Shown here piece by piece: positions 22,447 through 30,159 of a stretch of 33,797 nucleotides of DNA. The notes below the pieces were generated by a model. The model was given only the letters and a program-made list of their open reading frames with translations, was not told the origin of the DNA and ran no database searches. The first letter of the stretch is position 1, and every line of letters begins with the position of its first letter. Both the position numbers and the translations under genes were made by a program. This DNA is from a virus, in IMG/VR virus record IMGVR_UViG_3300046533_000547, positions 1 through 33,797 of that record; one strand, 5' to 3'.

Positions 22447-22826
22447 TGTCCTTATCCGACAGCACATTGCTTGCCATCACCGGCATCCCCATCCCGGATT
22501 ATGCCATCCGCGGGCTGACGCTCAATCTTCAGCTCATCAACGCCAGCGATGGTCTGCAGCGCTCGATCAACGGCTCACTGCTCGATCTGACGGCACCGCA
22601 ATTCCGCAAATACAAGGCGACGCTGACATGCGAAGACCAGGATGTGCCGACGCTGACCGACATATGGCAGGGGCAGATTGTGACACTCACCTGTATTCCC
22701 GGTGTCGGCCCGGCCAACAATACCGACGGCACACTAACAATGAGCATGATGGTTGACGCATGGACAACAAGCCGGGCGGAATGGGATGCGCTGACAAGCT
22801 GGTCGATAGACTTCCTGGAAGTCTGA
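22446..22826 (+). CDS. Probable minor tail protein
   Basis: The 126-residue product lies between the tape measure and the tail-tip genes. It starts with LAITGIPIPDYAIRGLTLNL, has FRKYKATLTCEDQDVPTL in the middle and ends WDALTSWSIDFLEV. The beta-strand pattern and position resemble small distal-tail or tip accessory proteins, but I do not recognise a named family. It begins at a TAATG overlap and stops one base before the next ATG. Confidence 0.7.
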   Translation: MSLSDSTLLAITGIPIPDYAIRGLTLNLQLINASDGLQRSINGSLLDLTAPQFRKYKATLTCEDQDVPTLTDIWQGQIVTLTCIPGVGPANNTDGTLTMSMMVDAWTTSRAEWDALTSWSIDFLEV

Positions 22827-22827
22827 A

Positions 22828-24783
22828 ATGACGGCGGCGGTTGGCCCGTACTATTTCGCCTGGGTGGCCGAAACCGAAACGACATTCGGTCCCGAGCACC
22901 ACGTTGAGGATGAGGAGATCGTCCGTTTCCGCATCGCGCAGGTCGAAGGCGATTTTGCTACCTTGAGCCTCGATGTACGCAACCCGCGTATCGGTCTGCT
23001 CAATCCCGGCCGCAAGGTGTGGGCCTGGTTTTCCTGGGACAGTGCCGGGACCGGTGGCGTGGTTCCGTTGTTCTTCGGCCGTCTGGTCGGCTCACCGTCG
23101 AACATGTTTGCCGAGGTCGTGACGCTGGAATTCGTCGCCAAGCCGCTGGACTTCAACGCGCAAAAGGCGGCACTGGCGGAAAGCCTGAAGGTTCGGCCGT
23201 ATTACGATCCGATCTTCATTGACGAACAGAAGCGCTCCGACCCCGACACCGTGCTCGAGGGCTACAGTGCGTTGTGGCACATCGGCCGCACGGACCTGGC
23301 CGTCACCATCAGCGACGTGTTGCAAGGTGAAGACGGCATACTGGTATTCACTTCCGACGAAGTTCCTTACGCCAGCGTGCAACAATCATTCGGCAAACCA
23401 CCGCTAACATCTGTCCAGGTTACCGGTGACGTCAATTGGGCGCAGGCTGCGACCGGGACCATCGACTTCGGCACACGGTCGTTCGATACATGGACCGGCG
23501 GCTCCATCGTCTCATCATGGCCGAAGACCGGCGCGCAATTGTCCGGCGGCTGGAGCGTGCGCAATGGCTTTGCGATCGACGTACTCAATGTCGGCGGACA
23601 ATCGGCGACCAGCCACAATTTAAGCTGGGAAAACCGCGCCAAGCAGCACGCAGTCGGCGATACAATGTCCATGCATCAGAGCTGGACGACCTTCCCTGTC
23701 GGAGGACAGGTTTTTACTTCCGGTCTGCAACGGCAGGCGGGTGTCGTTCCGGCGCAGCAGATTATTTCCTACGATAGCGCTGGGCAGTCGTTCAATCCGT
23801 ATGCCGCTATAGACAACCCCGACGGCAGCGAGAAAGCTGCGATCCCGCTACATGTCGAATATCACCAAACGCTGGTGGCCGGTTGGCTGGTCAATACCGG
23901 GCTGGTGCTTGACTACAATGCCAACAACAAGCGCGAGGAAACCGTCCTGTTCACCATTGCCGCCGATCTGCAGCCGATCGTGACGCTGCCTGATCCGGCC
24001 GATGTTGTGGAGCAGATACCATTGAACGGCGCCGATGTCGGCATCCCGATCGACGGTGTGGCGCCGCAAACGGACACAAGTCGCTATGTTTATTTCGAGA
24101 CCGACCGCGGACGCTGGTCATTGGAATACATGATCTCGGTGGCCTGCGCGCATATCCGCTACCGAGCGCGCGCGGTCAATCTGTCATGGGCCATTCCATT
24201 CGAGCGGGCGGTGGAATTATCCTGCCGCAAGAATGCAACGCTATACGACGACCGTATCGGCGGCGGCTCGGCAACCGGAAAAATAATTTCTTATGAATTG
24301 ACCGGCGATGGGCCAGCGGGCCTGCAGATCGGCAATGTCACTATCGGGTGTGCTATCGGCCGCGACGGCACGGTTGCAGCAGTAGCAGGGACGCCGACAT
24401 GGGTCGAGATCGGATGGGTCAATGATGGCTGGCAGGCCATGGATGGGGCAACCACGACGCTAGGCGGCGGCAGCGTGGCCTATGAATTGCCATCGGTAAC
24501 GCCGGGCGGACTGATCTATCCGCTGACCAAGGATCAGGTGGTCGTGGCGGAACGGATCGACACCACCACGACTGAGCCAGTGCAGGTTGGCGAAGACCCG
24601 CCGGGACGGCGCGAGCCGTTCATCTATACCGACGTGACGAAATACTTTCAGTCATTCCCGAGCCAGTCGTATTATCTGGAGCTGCTGCCGACCACCGATA
24701 ACGTATTTAACACGCCATATACGGCAAATGTCAGCCTATTAAAGATTCCCAAGCAGATCGATCTTGAGGCGGCGCCGATATGA
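22828..24783 (+). CDS. Tail tip / baseplate hub-like protein
   Basis: This 651-residue protein follows the minor tail gene. Its N-terminal 110 residues contain a beta-rich domain with VEGDFATLSLDVRNPRIGLL and PLFFGRLVG that resembles hub domains of tail-associated proteins, and VTLEFVAKPLDF after it. Central parts are beta-rich; near 430-470 helices (ISVACAHIRYRARAVNLSW) recur in such proteins, and the C-terminal 60 residues are variable. It probably forms the tail tip that contacts the host envelope. No lysozyme or peptidase motif is evident. Confidence 0.75.
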   Translation: MTAAVGPYYFAWVAETETTFGPEHHVEDEEIVRFRIAQVEGDFATLSLDVRNPRIGLLNPGRKVWAWFSWDSAGTGGVVPLFFGRLVGSPSNMFAEVVTLEFVAKPLDFNAQKAALAESLKVRPYYDPIFIDEQKRSDPDTVLEGYSALWHIGRTDLAVTISDVLQGEDGILVFTSDEVPYASVQQSFGKPPLTSVQVTGDVNWAQAATGTIDFGTRSFDTWTGGSIVSSWPKTGAQLSGGWSVRNGFAIDVLNVGGQSATSHNLSWENRAKQHAVGDTMSMHQSWTTFPVGGQVFTSGLQRQAGVVPAQQIISYDSAGQSFNPYAAIDNPDGSEKAAIPLHVEYHQTLVAGWLVNTGLVLDYNANNKREETVLFTIAADLQPIVTLPDPADVVEQIPLNGADVGIPIDGVAPQTDTSRYVYFETDRGRWSLEYMISVACAHIRYRARAVNLSWAIPFERAVELSCRKNATLYDDRIGGGSATGKIISYELTGDGPAGLQIGNVTIGCAIGRDGTVAAVAGTPTWVEIGWVNDGWQAMDGATTTLGGGSVAYELPSVTPGGLIYPLTKDQVVVAERIDTTTTEPVQVGEDPPGRREPFIYTDVTKYFQSFPSQSYYLELLPTTDNVFNTPYTANVSLLKIPKQIDLEAAPI

Positions 24784-25076
24784 GCGGCCTCGAAGGCATT
24801 GTTAGACCGTTCCAGACCAGCGACATCGGGCCGCCGCGGTCGCCACTGCTCGGCAGTCTTGGGACATCGACGGCGACATCGACCACCGCCGATGCGGCAA
24901 AAAACACCATCATAAATCCGGGCAAGGATGGTCAGGTTAAGACATTTTCCGGAAGCTTCAGCCTGACCATCACGTTCTATTTTATAAAGAAACCGAAAGA
25001 GAAAAAGAGCGCAGCAACCCCGGACAGCAGCGGCGGCAATCCGAATCCACCACCAGTGGATGGCAATCCGCCATAA
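24780..25076 (+). CDS. Small tail-region protein, unknown
   Basis: The 98-residue protein begins MSGLEGIVRPFQTSDIGPPR, has a Thr/Ala-rich stretch and a strand (FSGSFSLTITFYFIKKPKEKK) and a Pro/Gly/Asn-rich end. It starts at an ATGA overlap with the tail-tip gene. The N-terminal RPFQT pattern occurs in small phage proteins next to tail tips, without assigned function. Its place suggests a structural or assembly role. Confidence 0.6.
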   Translation: MSGLEGIVRPFQTSDIGPPRSPLLGSLGTSTATSTTADAAKNTIINPGKDGQVKTFSGSFSLTITFYFIKKPKEKKSAATPDSSGGNPNPPPVDGNPP

Positions 25077-25085
25077 GGAATATCA

Positions 25086-25805
25086 ATGCCTCTCATCCTG
25101 CGCGCTGACAAAGGATCGAACCTGACGCCCAACGAGGCGGATGGCAATTTTACCTATCTGAACAGCCTTATCGCAAGCGTCGAAGACAATATAACGGCTG
25201 GACGCGGCATCGACAGCATCACCTATAGCGGCGGTATCTTTACCTTCCACATGAGCGACTCGACGTTGGAAACGGTGACGATTCCGCCAGCGACTTTCGC
25301 ATGGAATCCGAGAGGTGAATGGCAGCCATCAACACTCTATGCCGTCAACGATGTGGTTTCTTATTTCGGGTTTCTCTATCTGGTCATTTTCGCGCATACG
25401 TCTGTCGCCACATTTGATCCCAGTGAAAACGACGGACTAGGCCACAATTATTATGCGCTGATTTTGCCGAAGGAGCCGATATGGGGGCAGACGATTAGCG
25501 GCACGAGTTACACAACCACGCTCATTGACGCCAATACATATATGCGGTTCAGCAGTCCGACCGGGTGCGTCATTACAATCGATCCGTCGGTGGATTATCC
25601 GGCCTGGACCGAGATGCATTTCAGGGACGAAACGGGAATGGCCAACGGGGGCATCAGCGTTGAATGTCCGACGCCGGGCGGGATCAACCAGGTCAACGGC
25701 TATAATAATTCATCGCTGACGAGCGGTGCGACGATAACCGTCAAACAGGTTTTTGATAGCGGCGTATTCGATATCATGGGGCTGTTGTTGCCGGTGACGG
25801 CATAA
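25086..25805 (+). CDS. Tail fibre protein with carbohydrate-binding-like domain
   Basis: The 239-residue protein begins with LRADKGSNLTPNEADGNFTYL (first part; residues 5-25), a signature of tail-fibre N-termini of many proteobacterial phages. Residues about 73-110 (NPRGEWQPSTLYAVNDVVSY) match the layout of small carbohydrate-binding modules of the CBM5/12 type, with aromatic residues spaced for sugar stacking. The remaining C-terminal part is beta-rich with a Gly/Thr pattern. It is the best receptor-binding candidate in this region. It ends at a TAATG overlap with the next gene. Confidence 0.75.
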   Translation: MPLILRADKGSNLTPNEADGNFTYLNSLIASVEDNITAGRGIDSITYSGGIFTFHMSDSTLETVTIPPATFAWNPRGEWQPSTLYAVNDVVSYFGFLYLVIFAHTSVATFDPSENDGLGHNYYALILPKEPIWGQTISGTSYTTTLIDANTYMRFSSPTGCVITIDPSVDYPAWTEMHFRDETGMANGGISVECPTPGGINQVNGYNNSSLTSGATITVKQVFDSGVFDIMGLLLPVTA

Positions 25806-26302
25806 TGGCGCAGGAAGGCAGCAGGACGACCAGTAAAAAACGCATCTATAATCCCGACGACAATTTGCAATTCGTCGATATACCAGTCATCGACTTGATT
25901 TCGTTTCTTGATCCGTTTGACCGCTACCAGGAAACGCAACACGCCTATTCCAACAACGACGATACCGGGGCGCGAACAGTACACGAGGTTACAGTGACCT
26001 CCACGACTACGCCGCCGGATCACGTCAAGGTCGAGCGTATCGATGTTCTGAAAGTGATTGACCCACTTGATCGATACCAGGAAACGCAATTCAGCATCGA
26101 CAACGTTACCGGCGAAGACTCGACGCCGCCGCATTTTACCAGTCACTTGAAAACGCACGTCAAGCGGATACACGGAGTTGGTGTTAATAAGGCGTGTTAC
26201 ATCGACGTCGAGAGAATAGATAAATTGCAAGTGATCGATGCAAGCGACAGGTATCAGGAATCGATATACGAACTAGGTCCGTGGCTGGACGAGCAGGAAT
26301 AG
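25805..26302 (+). CDS. Three-repeat protein of unknown function
   Basis: The 165-residue protein contains three spaced copies of a motif close to RIDxLxVIDPxDRYQET. The DRYQE cores start at residues 39, 89 and 148. Copies two and three are preceded by VERID; the first is more diverged (VIDLISFLDPFDRYQE). Spacers are acidic and Thr-rich. I do not recognise it. The gene sits between a tail fibre and other adhesion-type genes and is somewhat AT-rich. The repeats might bind a trimeric fibre partner, but that is only a guess. Confidence 0.7.
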   Translation: MAQEGSRTTSKKRIYNPDDNLQFVDIPVIDLISFLDPFDRYQETQHAYSNNDDTGARTVHEVTVTSTTTPPDHVKVERIDVLKVIDPLDRYQETQFSIDNVTGEDSTPPHFTSHLKTHVKRIHGVGVNKACYIDVERIDKLQVIDASDRYQESIYELGPWLDEQE

Positions 26303-26782
26303 ATGGATATCGATCCGCCCTACAGGTTGGACCCGTTCCAGAATATTATCGATGTGCATTGGATTCCTACGGCAACCGGGGAATGCCAGGATTCAAGATA
26401 TGCCATTACGCAAAATCCAGGAGTGTATCCCGTTGATGGGGCGATTCTATATTATGCAGATGAGATAAGCTTTGAAAATCATCTGGCGCCAAGTCATTTC
26501 GTGGAGACATGGTATGTTGCCGAGACGCTTGACATGCGCAGCATAACGCAGCCTGAAACCGGTCTCATCGGGTGGACCAACAACGAGTGGATAAATTATT
26601 TCAATTTTCTCGGCGGCACGGCTTATCTGGCGGCACATCCGGGAACGCAAATATTCCAGATCGGATTCTATCATCCAAGCGCGCAGGCAATTGCCAATAC
26701 CTGGTGGGACAATACACTCGGCGGGCCGCGTCCTGGGTTTATTCTGCTGTTCCTGTGCGAGCGAGTGACGGGTACGGCATAG
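26303..26782 (+). CDS. Unknown protein in the tail-fibre cluster
   Basis: The 159-residue protein begins immediately after the repeat protein. Its first residues PPYRLDPFQNIIDVHW faintly echo the RID..VID repeat of the gene before, so the two may be related. The rest is rich in Trp, Tyr and Asn (WTNNEWINYFNFLGG), consistent with an aromatic, surface-exposed domain. It ends next to the LamG-like gene. No family is recognised. Confidence 0.65.
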   Translation: MDIDPPYRLDPFQNIIDVHWIPTATGECQDSRYAITQNPGVYPVDGAILYYADEISFENHLAPSHFVETWYVAETLDMRSITQPETGLIGWTNNEWINYFNFLGGTAYLAAHPGTQIFQIGFYHPSAQAIANTWWDNTLGGPRPGFILLFLCERVTGTA

Positions 26783-27535
26783 ATGCTTTACGGTATCACG
26801 GCGCAAAGCTCGCTTGCCCAAGGTGTTACAACCGGCAGACCTGCGGTGCGGTTTGACAATTCCAGCGTCTCGGCCGGGCTGACAAAAACGCTGTCGATTG
26901 CCGATAGTCCGTTACTGACCATCAGTATGTGGGTAAAAGTAAACGATCTCAGCTCGCAATGGCAGATTATTTCGTTTGAGGATTTCAACACTTATTACGG
27001 TGTGGCCGTCTTATACGCCAGCGATATTTGTGGCGTGTTCAACGATTCAACATTCTCCAAGTATTTCCAGATCGGTTCGAACAATGGTGTTGTCTCTGCC
27101 GGGGCCTGGAATCATTTTTTTGCGTCGGTTGATCTCAACCATGGTGCAGGCGCCAAGCTCGGCAATCTTTTATGGAACGGCGCCGATGTAAAATATGCGC
27201 CATCGACGCAGGACACCAACGCGGCATTTAATATTCCCTTCAACGGCAAACCATTTGGCATCCCGGCAAACAGCGCCGGACTTGGGGCCGGCAGCATCAT
27301 CAGCTACTGCGATGTCTGGATCGCACCGGGCGTTTATCTGGCGACAACCGATGTGACGAAATTCAGGACAGTGGGCGGCGCGCCGGTTGACCTCGGAGCC
27401 AATGGACAAATCCCGACCGGGACGGCGCCAGCCTATTTCTTTACTGGTGACGCAACCACATTCGCCACCAATATGGGGACGGGGGGCGCAGTGACTCAAG
27501 TCGGCTCGATGACTTCGGTTTCCGGACCACCGTAA
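26783..27535 (+). CDS. LamG/ConA-like tail adhesin
   Basis: The 250-residue protein fits a concanavalin A-like (LamG) beta-sandwich: VRFDNSSVSAGLTKTLSI, LLTISMWVKVNDLSSQWQII (first strands), a central WNHFFASVDLNHGAGAKLG and a late FRTVGGAPVDLGANGQIPTG. These are the marks of LamG domains in phage tail proteins that bind polysaccharides. It is the second LamG-like protein in the window, the other being at 15922, in a different cluster. Likely a receptor-binding or side fibre component. Confidence 0.75.
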   Translation: MLYGITAQSSLAQGVTTGRPAVRFDNSSVSAGLTKTLSIADSPLLTISMWVKVNDLSSQWQIISFEDFNTYYGVAVLYASDICGVFNDSTFSKYFQIGSNNGVVSAGAWNHFFASVDLNHGAGAKLGNLLWNGADVKYAPSTQDTNAAFNIPFNGKPFGIPANSAGLGAGSIISYCDVWIAPGVYLATTDVTKFRTVGGAPVDLGANGQIPTGTAPAYFFTGDATTFATNMGTGGAVTQVGSMTSVSGPP

Positions 27536-27558
27536 GCGACAACAAAGGAGAAAACAAA

Positions 27559-27912
27559 ATGGCGCAAGTACCTGTTTCCATGCAAGTGGTAGTCTATCCA
27601 CGCGACAAAAGTGTGAAGCCTTATCCAGCGACTATCGTCGGCTATGCCTGGCTTACTGGACTGAGTGTCGGTGGCGGTCCAATGCCGGGCGGCTCCGGTG
27701 GGCATCCCGATCAGACTTTGCCGGGGGATTTGCCACACCCGGCGCACCCGATTGTGCTGCCGCCAGTCGATCAGCCGCCTCCGGTTGAAGGCAGCGGCGC
27801 GAGCATTACGATCACCGTCAAGGAAGCACCGGCCAATGGCGGTTGGGGTGTCAATACCGACGAAGGTTGGTACTGGACGCCCGGTCCAGGGCAGGCGGGT
27901 CCGAAAAGGTAA
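27559..27912 (+). CDS. Gly/Pro-rich small protein with strong ribosome site
   Basis: The 117-residue product begins MAQVPVSMQVVVYPRD, has a Gly/Pro-rich middle (GGGPMPGGSGGHPDQ, then DQPPPVEGSG) and ends with a small WYWTPGPGQ motif. AAAGGAG at 27544-27550 lies eight bases from the ATG, so high expression is expected, unlike most coupled genes here. It might be a decoration protein or an accessory fibre, but I do not recognise it. A 43-base gap with a perfect hairpin separates it from the endonuclease gene. Confidence 0.7.
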   Translation: MAQVPVSMQVVVYPRDKSVKPYPATIVGYAWLTGLSVGGGPMPGGSGGHPDQTLPGDLPHPAHPIVLPPVDQPPPVEGSGASITITVKEAPANGGWGVNTDEGWYWTPGPGQAGPKR

Positions 27913-27925
27913 TGTGTGGCATAAT

Positions 27926-27950
27926 CCTCGCTCCGATATTCGGAGCGAGG
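27926..27950 (+). promoter_or_regulatory. Perfect hairpin sequestering the endonuclease VII ribosome site
   Basis: CCTCGCTCCGA (27926-27936) and TCGGAGCGAGG (27940-27950) form a perfect 11-bp stem with a TAT loop. The next gene's ATG is at 27955, and the only Shine-Dalgarno candidates (GGAG 27942-27945 or GAGG 27947-27950) lie inside the right arm. No U-tract follows, so it is not a standard terminator. Confidence 0.75.
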
Positions 27951-27954
27951 GGCC

Positions 27955-28335
27955 ATGCCGTACAAAGATTACCAGAAACAGGTTGCAGCATCCAAAGCCA
28001 GTTATGCGCGTCTGGTTGCCAGAACGACACCACAGGAACGCACCGAGAGAAAACGATACTTTCCTAGTCGATCATACCAATCTCGCCGCAGGGCGCATTT
28101 GAAAGAACGGTATGGCCTTACGCTTGAGCAATGGGAGGCGATGTTTGAAGCGCAGGGCCGCAAATGCGCGATCTGTAGCGCAACAACGCCGGGCTGGAAA
28201 CGCGCATGGCACACCGATCACGATCACAGTTCAGGCGCGGTGCGGGGCATTCTGTGTCACCTCTGCAATCGTACTTTGGCGAATTACGGGGTTGCACGCT
28301 TTCAAGCATTCATCGCTTACCTCATGCGGGAATGA
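27955..28335 (+). CDS. Recombination endonuclease VII-like HNH nuclease
   Basis: The 126-residue protein matches the T4 endonuclease VII (gp49) family: RYGLTLEQWEAMFEAQGRKC leads into a zinc-binding, His-Me-finger domain with C71, C74, the catalytic DHDH at 88-91, C101, C104 and N105. Endonuclease VII resolves branched DNA such as Holliday junctions before and during packaging; some relatives are homing endonucleases. The basic N-terminus (residues 1-50) may bind DNA. Its ribosome site is buried in a hairpin. It overlaps the next gene by four bases. Confidence 0.88.
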   Translation: MPYKDYQKQVAASKASYARLVARTTPQERTERKRYFPSRSYQSRRRAHLKERYGLTLEQWEAMFEAQGRKCAICSATTPGWKRAWHTDHDHSSGAVRGILCHLCNRTLANYGVARFQAFIAYLMRE

Positions 28336-28535
28336 TGTTCGCCCTCATCCTGCTCACATCGCTGGATGGCAAGCCAATTTGGGTCGAGAGCACGGCGGTG
28401 GTCATTATCAGAACGCAGTCGCATGAATGCAAAGAGGGTCATGGCTCTGTCATCCGCGTCGGCGCCAATGCTTTATGCGTGAGGGAAACGCCAGACCAGA
28501 TCAGGGAGGCGATCAAAAATGCGGATCGTTATTAG
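28332..28535 (+). CDS. Small FlbD-like phage protein
   Basis: The 67-residue product starts at an ATGA overlap with the endonuclease (ATG 28332 or 28335). The pattern LTSLDGKPIWVESTAVVIIR, then SVIRVGANALCVRETPDQI resembles the small FlbD-type fold known from flagellar operons; phage versions exist without known role. It ends inside the start of the endolysin gene (17-base overlap). I am not sure whether it takes part in lysis or simply lies near. Confidence 0.6.
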   Translation: MMFALILLTSLDGKPIWVESTAVVIIRTQSHECKEGHGSVIRVGANALCVRETPDQIREAIKNADRY

Positions 28536-29445
28536 CAGTGGCCACGGACTGAAGATACGTGGCGCCTCTGGAATTCTCGACGAGGTTGACGAGGCGCGCA
28601 AAGTCGTCCCGGCGGTTGCCGAAAACCTGCGCAAATTTGGCCATGAAGTAAAAACTTTCAATGACGATATTTCCACTTCGCAGAATGAAAACCTGCATCG
28701 CATTGTGGACTTTCATAATGCTCAATCGCGAGACCTCGACGTTAGTGTTCATTTTAACGCCTACATGCCGACTGATACTGGCATGGGGACGGAGGTGCTT
28801 TATCTCACGCAGGAAGATCTAGCGCGGCGCGTGGTTGACGCGATCAGTAATGCATCCGGCCTGATAAACCGCGGGCCGAAGAAGCGCACAGATTTGTATT
28901 TTCTCAACAACACTGACGAGCCGGCCATCCTGATCGAGACGGCGTTCGTTGACAGCAAGTGTGATGCAGATCTTTACCGGAAATATTTCGATTCCATCTG
29001 CATGGCGGTTGCCCGCGTTGGCAACAAGGGGCGACCGCAGCAATATCAATGGGAAGGCTTGGTCAGCTTTTTTGGCGGACCGGAGGACACTGGCGTATCG
29101 CCATCAGAAGGACTCGCTTTCATCTATGAGGTTGATGATCAGCCTGATTTATTTTTGCCGGAACAGCCACCGGGCACAACAGGGCTTGCGCGTCGACTCG
29201 ACCCCGAAGAAGATTACATCGCGCTGAGATGGGACTACGAACAGACGCCGCGTGAAATGCTTTTGCAAAAGAAATGTCTGGTTCGCGCGCCAAAAACCGG
29301 CAAAGAATTTCTCGCATTTCCCGCGGATTGGGGGCCAGCCGATTGGACTGAAAGAGTGGCGGATATATCGCCCGGCCTCATGACGCGTTTAGGAATTCAG
29401 ACTGACGACGAAGTCCAGATTATATTTCCCGCACCAGAACGCTGA
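28519..29445 (+). CDS. N-acetylmuramoyl-L-alanine amidase endolysin
   Basis: The 308-residue protein is an Amidase_3-type zinc amidase that cuts the bond between MurNAc and the stem peptide. Zinc ligands and catalytic residues are visible: H9 in SSGHG, E22/E25, H78 in SVHFNA and E140 in ILIETAFVD. After residue 185 a second region has RWDYEQTPREMLL, PADWGPADWTERVADISPG and LGIQTDDEVQIIF at the end, like a small double-psi beta-barrel-type domain seen on rhizobial phage lysins; it may bind the wall. There is no signal peptide, so a holin is required; none is adjacent. GGGAGG at 28504-28509 precedes the ATG. Confidence 0.88.
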   Translation: MRIVISSGHGLKIRGASGILDEVDEARKVVPAVAENLRKFGHEVKTFNDDISTSQNENLHRIVDFHNAQSRDLDVSVHFNAYMPTDTGMGTEVLYLTQEDLARRVVDAISNASGLINRGPKKRTDLYFLNNTDEPAILIETAFVDSKCDADLYRKYFDSICMAVARVGNKGRPQQYQWEGLVSFFGGPEDTGVSPSEGLAFIYEVDDQPDLFLPEQPPGTTGLARRLDPEEDYIALRWDYEQTPREMLLQKKCLVRAPKTGKEFLAFPADWGPADWTERVADISPGLMTRLGIQTDDEVQIIFPAPER

Positions 29446-29644
29446 CGTTTGTGCTTTGGAAGTGTCTAACCCTGAGAACAATTGAGCAATTCTGAGTGTC
29501 TACCCCTTTGATAACTCTATTAATCCGCACAATGGGGGTATATGGGAATATTAAAACAAATCAAATGCATGCAGTGTCTAACCTTTAAAAACCTGTCCAT
29601 GGAAATACTAGGGAATTTTAGTTTAGCGTCTAACCTTCAACCCT
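29446..29644. other. Non-coding region between convergent operons
   Basis: About 200 bases separate the end of the late operon from the end of the minus-strand operon. The DNA is AT-rich. The main content is four copies of an 11-bp motif. I see no rho-independent terminator with a strong stem and T-run for either side, although both operons should stop here. An attachment site is plausible because the integrase operon ends at this point, but I cannot identify a core. Confidence 0.5.
29461..29641 (+). repeat. Four direct copies of AGTGTCTAACC-type motif
   Basis: Copies start at 29461 (AGTGTCTAACC), 29495 (AGTGTCTACCC), 29573 (AGTGTCTAACC) and 29625 (AGCGTCTAACC), all in the same orientation. 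Two are identical and two differ by a single base over 11 bp. Most continue with a C/T-rich then A-rich tail (for example CTTTAAA after copy three). Start-to-start distances are 34, 78 and 52 bases. They could be integrase arm sites or regulator-binding sites. Confidence 0.75.
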
Positions 29645-29815
29645 TTAACTCTTTAACTCTTTTTCCATTTTGATGCTCCATTCTTTAAGGCAGGTAAAAG
29701 TGCAAAATGTAGCAGAATGCAATTCGCCGGTGTCCCAATCTGGATATTTTAGAAAGAATGGACCTGGAAGGCCGATCTCATTCTTGCAACAATCGCATTT
29801 ATAAATTTTGGTCAT
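29645..29815 (-). CDS. Small zinc-finger-like protein (56 aa)
   Basis: A 56-residue frame starts at ATG 29815, overlapping the TGA of the gene upstream (ATGA), and ends at TAA 29645. It opens IYKCDCCKNEIGLPGP and later has FCTFTCLKEW, so C7/C10 and C38/C42 form a plausible zinc site of treble-clef or ribbon type. The lysine-rich end corresponds to a tandem CTTTAACT repeat on the plus strand. It is probably cotranscribed with the integrase genes. Its function is unknown; a DNA-binding accessory of integration is possible. Confidence 0.6.
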   Translation of the reverse strand: MTKIYKCDCCKNEIGLPGPFFLKYPDWDTGELHSATFCTFTCLKEWSIKMEKELKS

Positions 29816-30159
29816 GGCTCATCCTTCAATGCACGGATGGCAGCGGCGATAGCTTGCGCTGATGGATCAATGGTTTCCGCCACCTGTGCGCAGCGCTCGA
29901 TGGTGACGGACTTTAGATTTTCGATGGTTGGCCTTTGGGCCTCCATCCCGGCATCATAACCGCGTTGCCATTCACCCACCCCCGCAGCGGCGGTGAGGGC
30001 GGCTAATATCTCTTTAGCTATTTCGGGGTTTTCGCAGGTGCAGACATGCCCATTGGCATCGGCAATGTCGCATTCTCGATAAATCTCAAAGGGCGGCTTA
30101 ATGCTAACATTGGCTCTGTTAGTATGCGGGTTAATGTTATCACCCACCCTCCGTGTCAT
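29812..30159 (-). CDS. Unknown protein coupled to integrase
   Basis: The 115-residue product starts at ATG 30159 in an ATGA overlap with the integrase stop. It contains FEIYRECDIADANGHVCTCENPEIAKEILAAL (abridged; residues about 23-54), a pattern in phage hypothetical proteins that handle a small ligand-like fold, and ends with a helix (ERCAQVAETIDPSAQAIAAA). The later ATG-to-stop region looks like a normal small helical protein. The frame can start 33 bases earlier, inside the integrase gene, but this is less likely. No function can be given. Confidence 0.65.
   Translation of the reverse strand: MTRRVGDNINPHTNRANVSIKPPFEIYRECDIADANGHVCTCENPEIAKEILAALTAAAGVGEWQRGYDAGMEAQRPTIENLKSVTIERCAQVAETIDPSAQAIAAAIRALKDEP

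Noticed and set aside
29471-29499. CTGAG...CTGAG with AATTGAGCAATT, considered as a terminator hairpin for the late operon
   Set aside because: The outer parts are direct rather than inverted, and the inner palindrome leaves too small a loop for a stable stem.
29643-29660. Tandem CTTTAACT copies next to a T-run, considered as a regulatory repeat or terminator
   Set aside because: The bases code for the lysine-rich end of the 56-residue minus-strand protein, and there is no stem.
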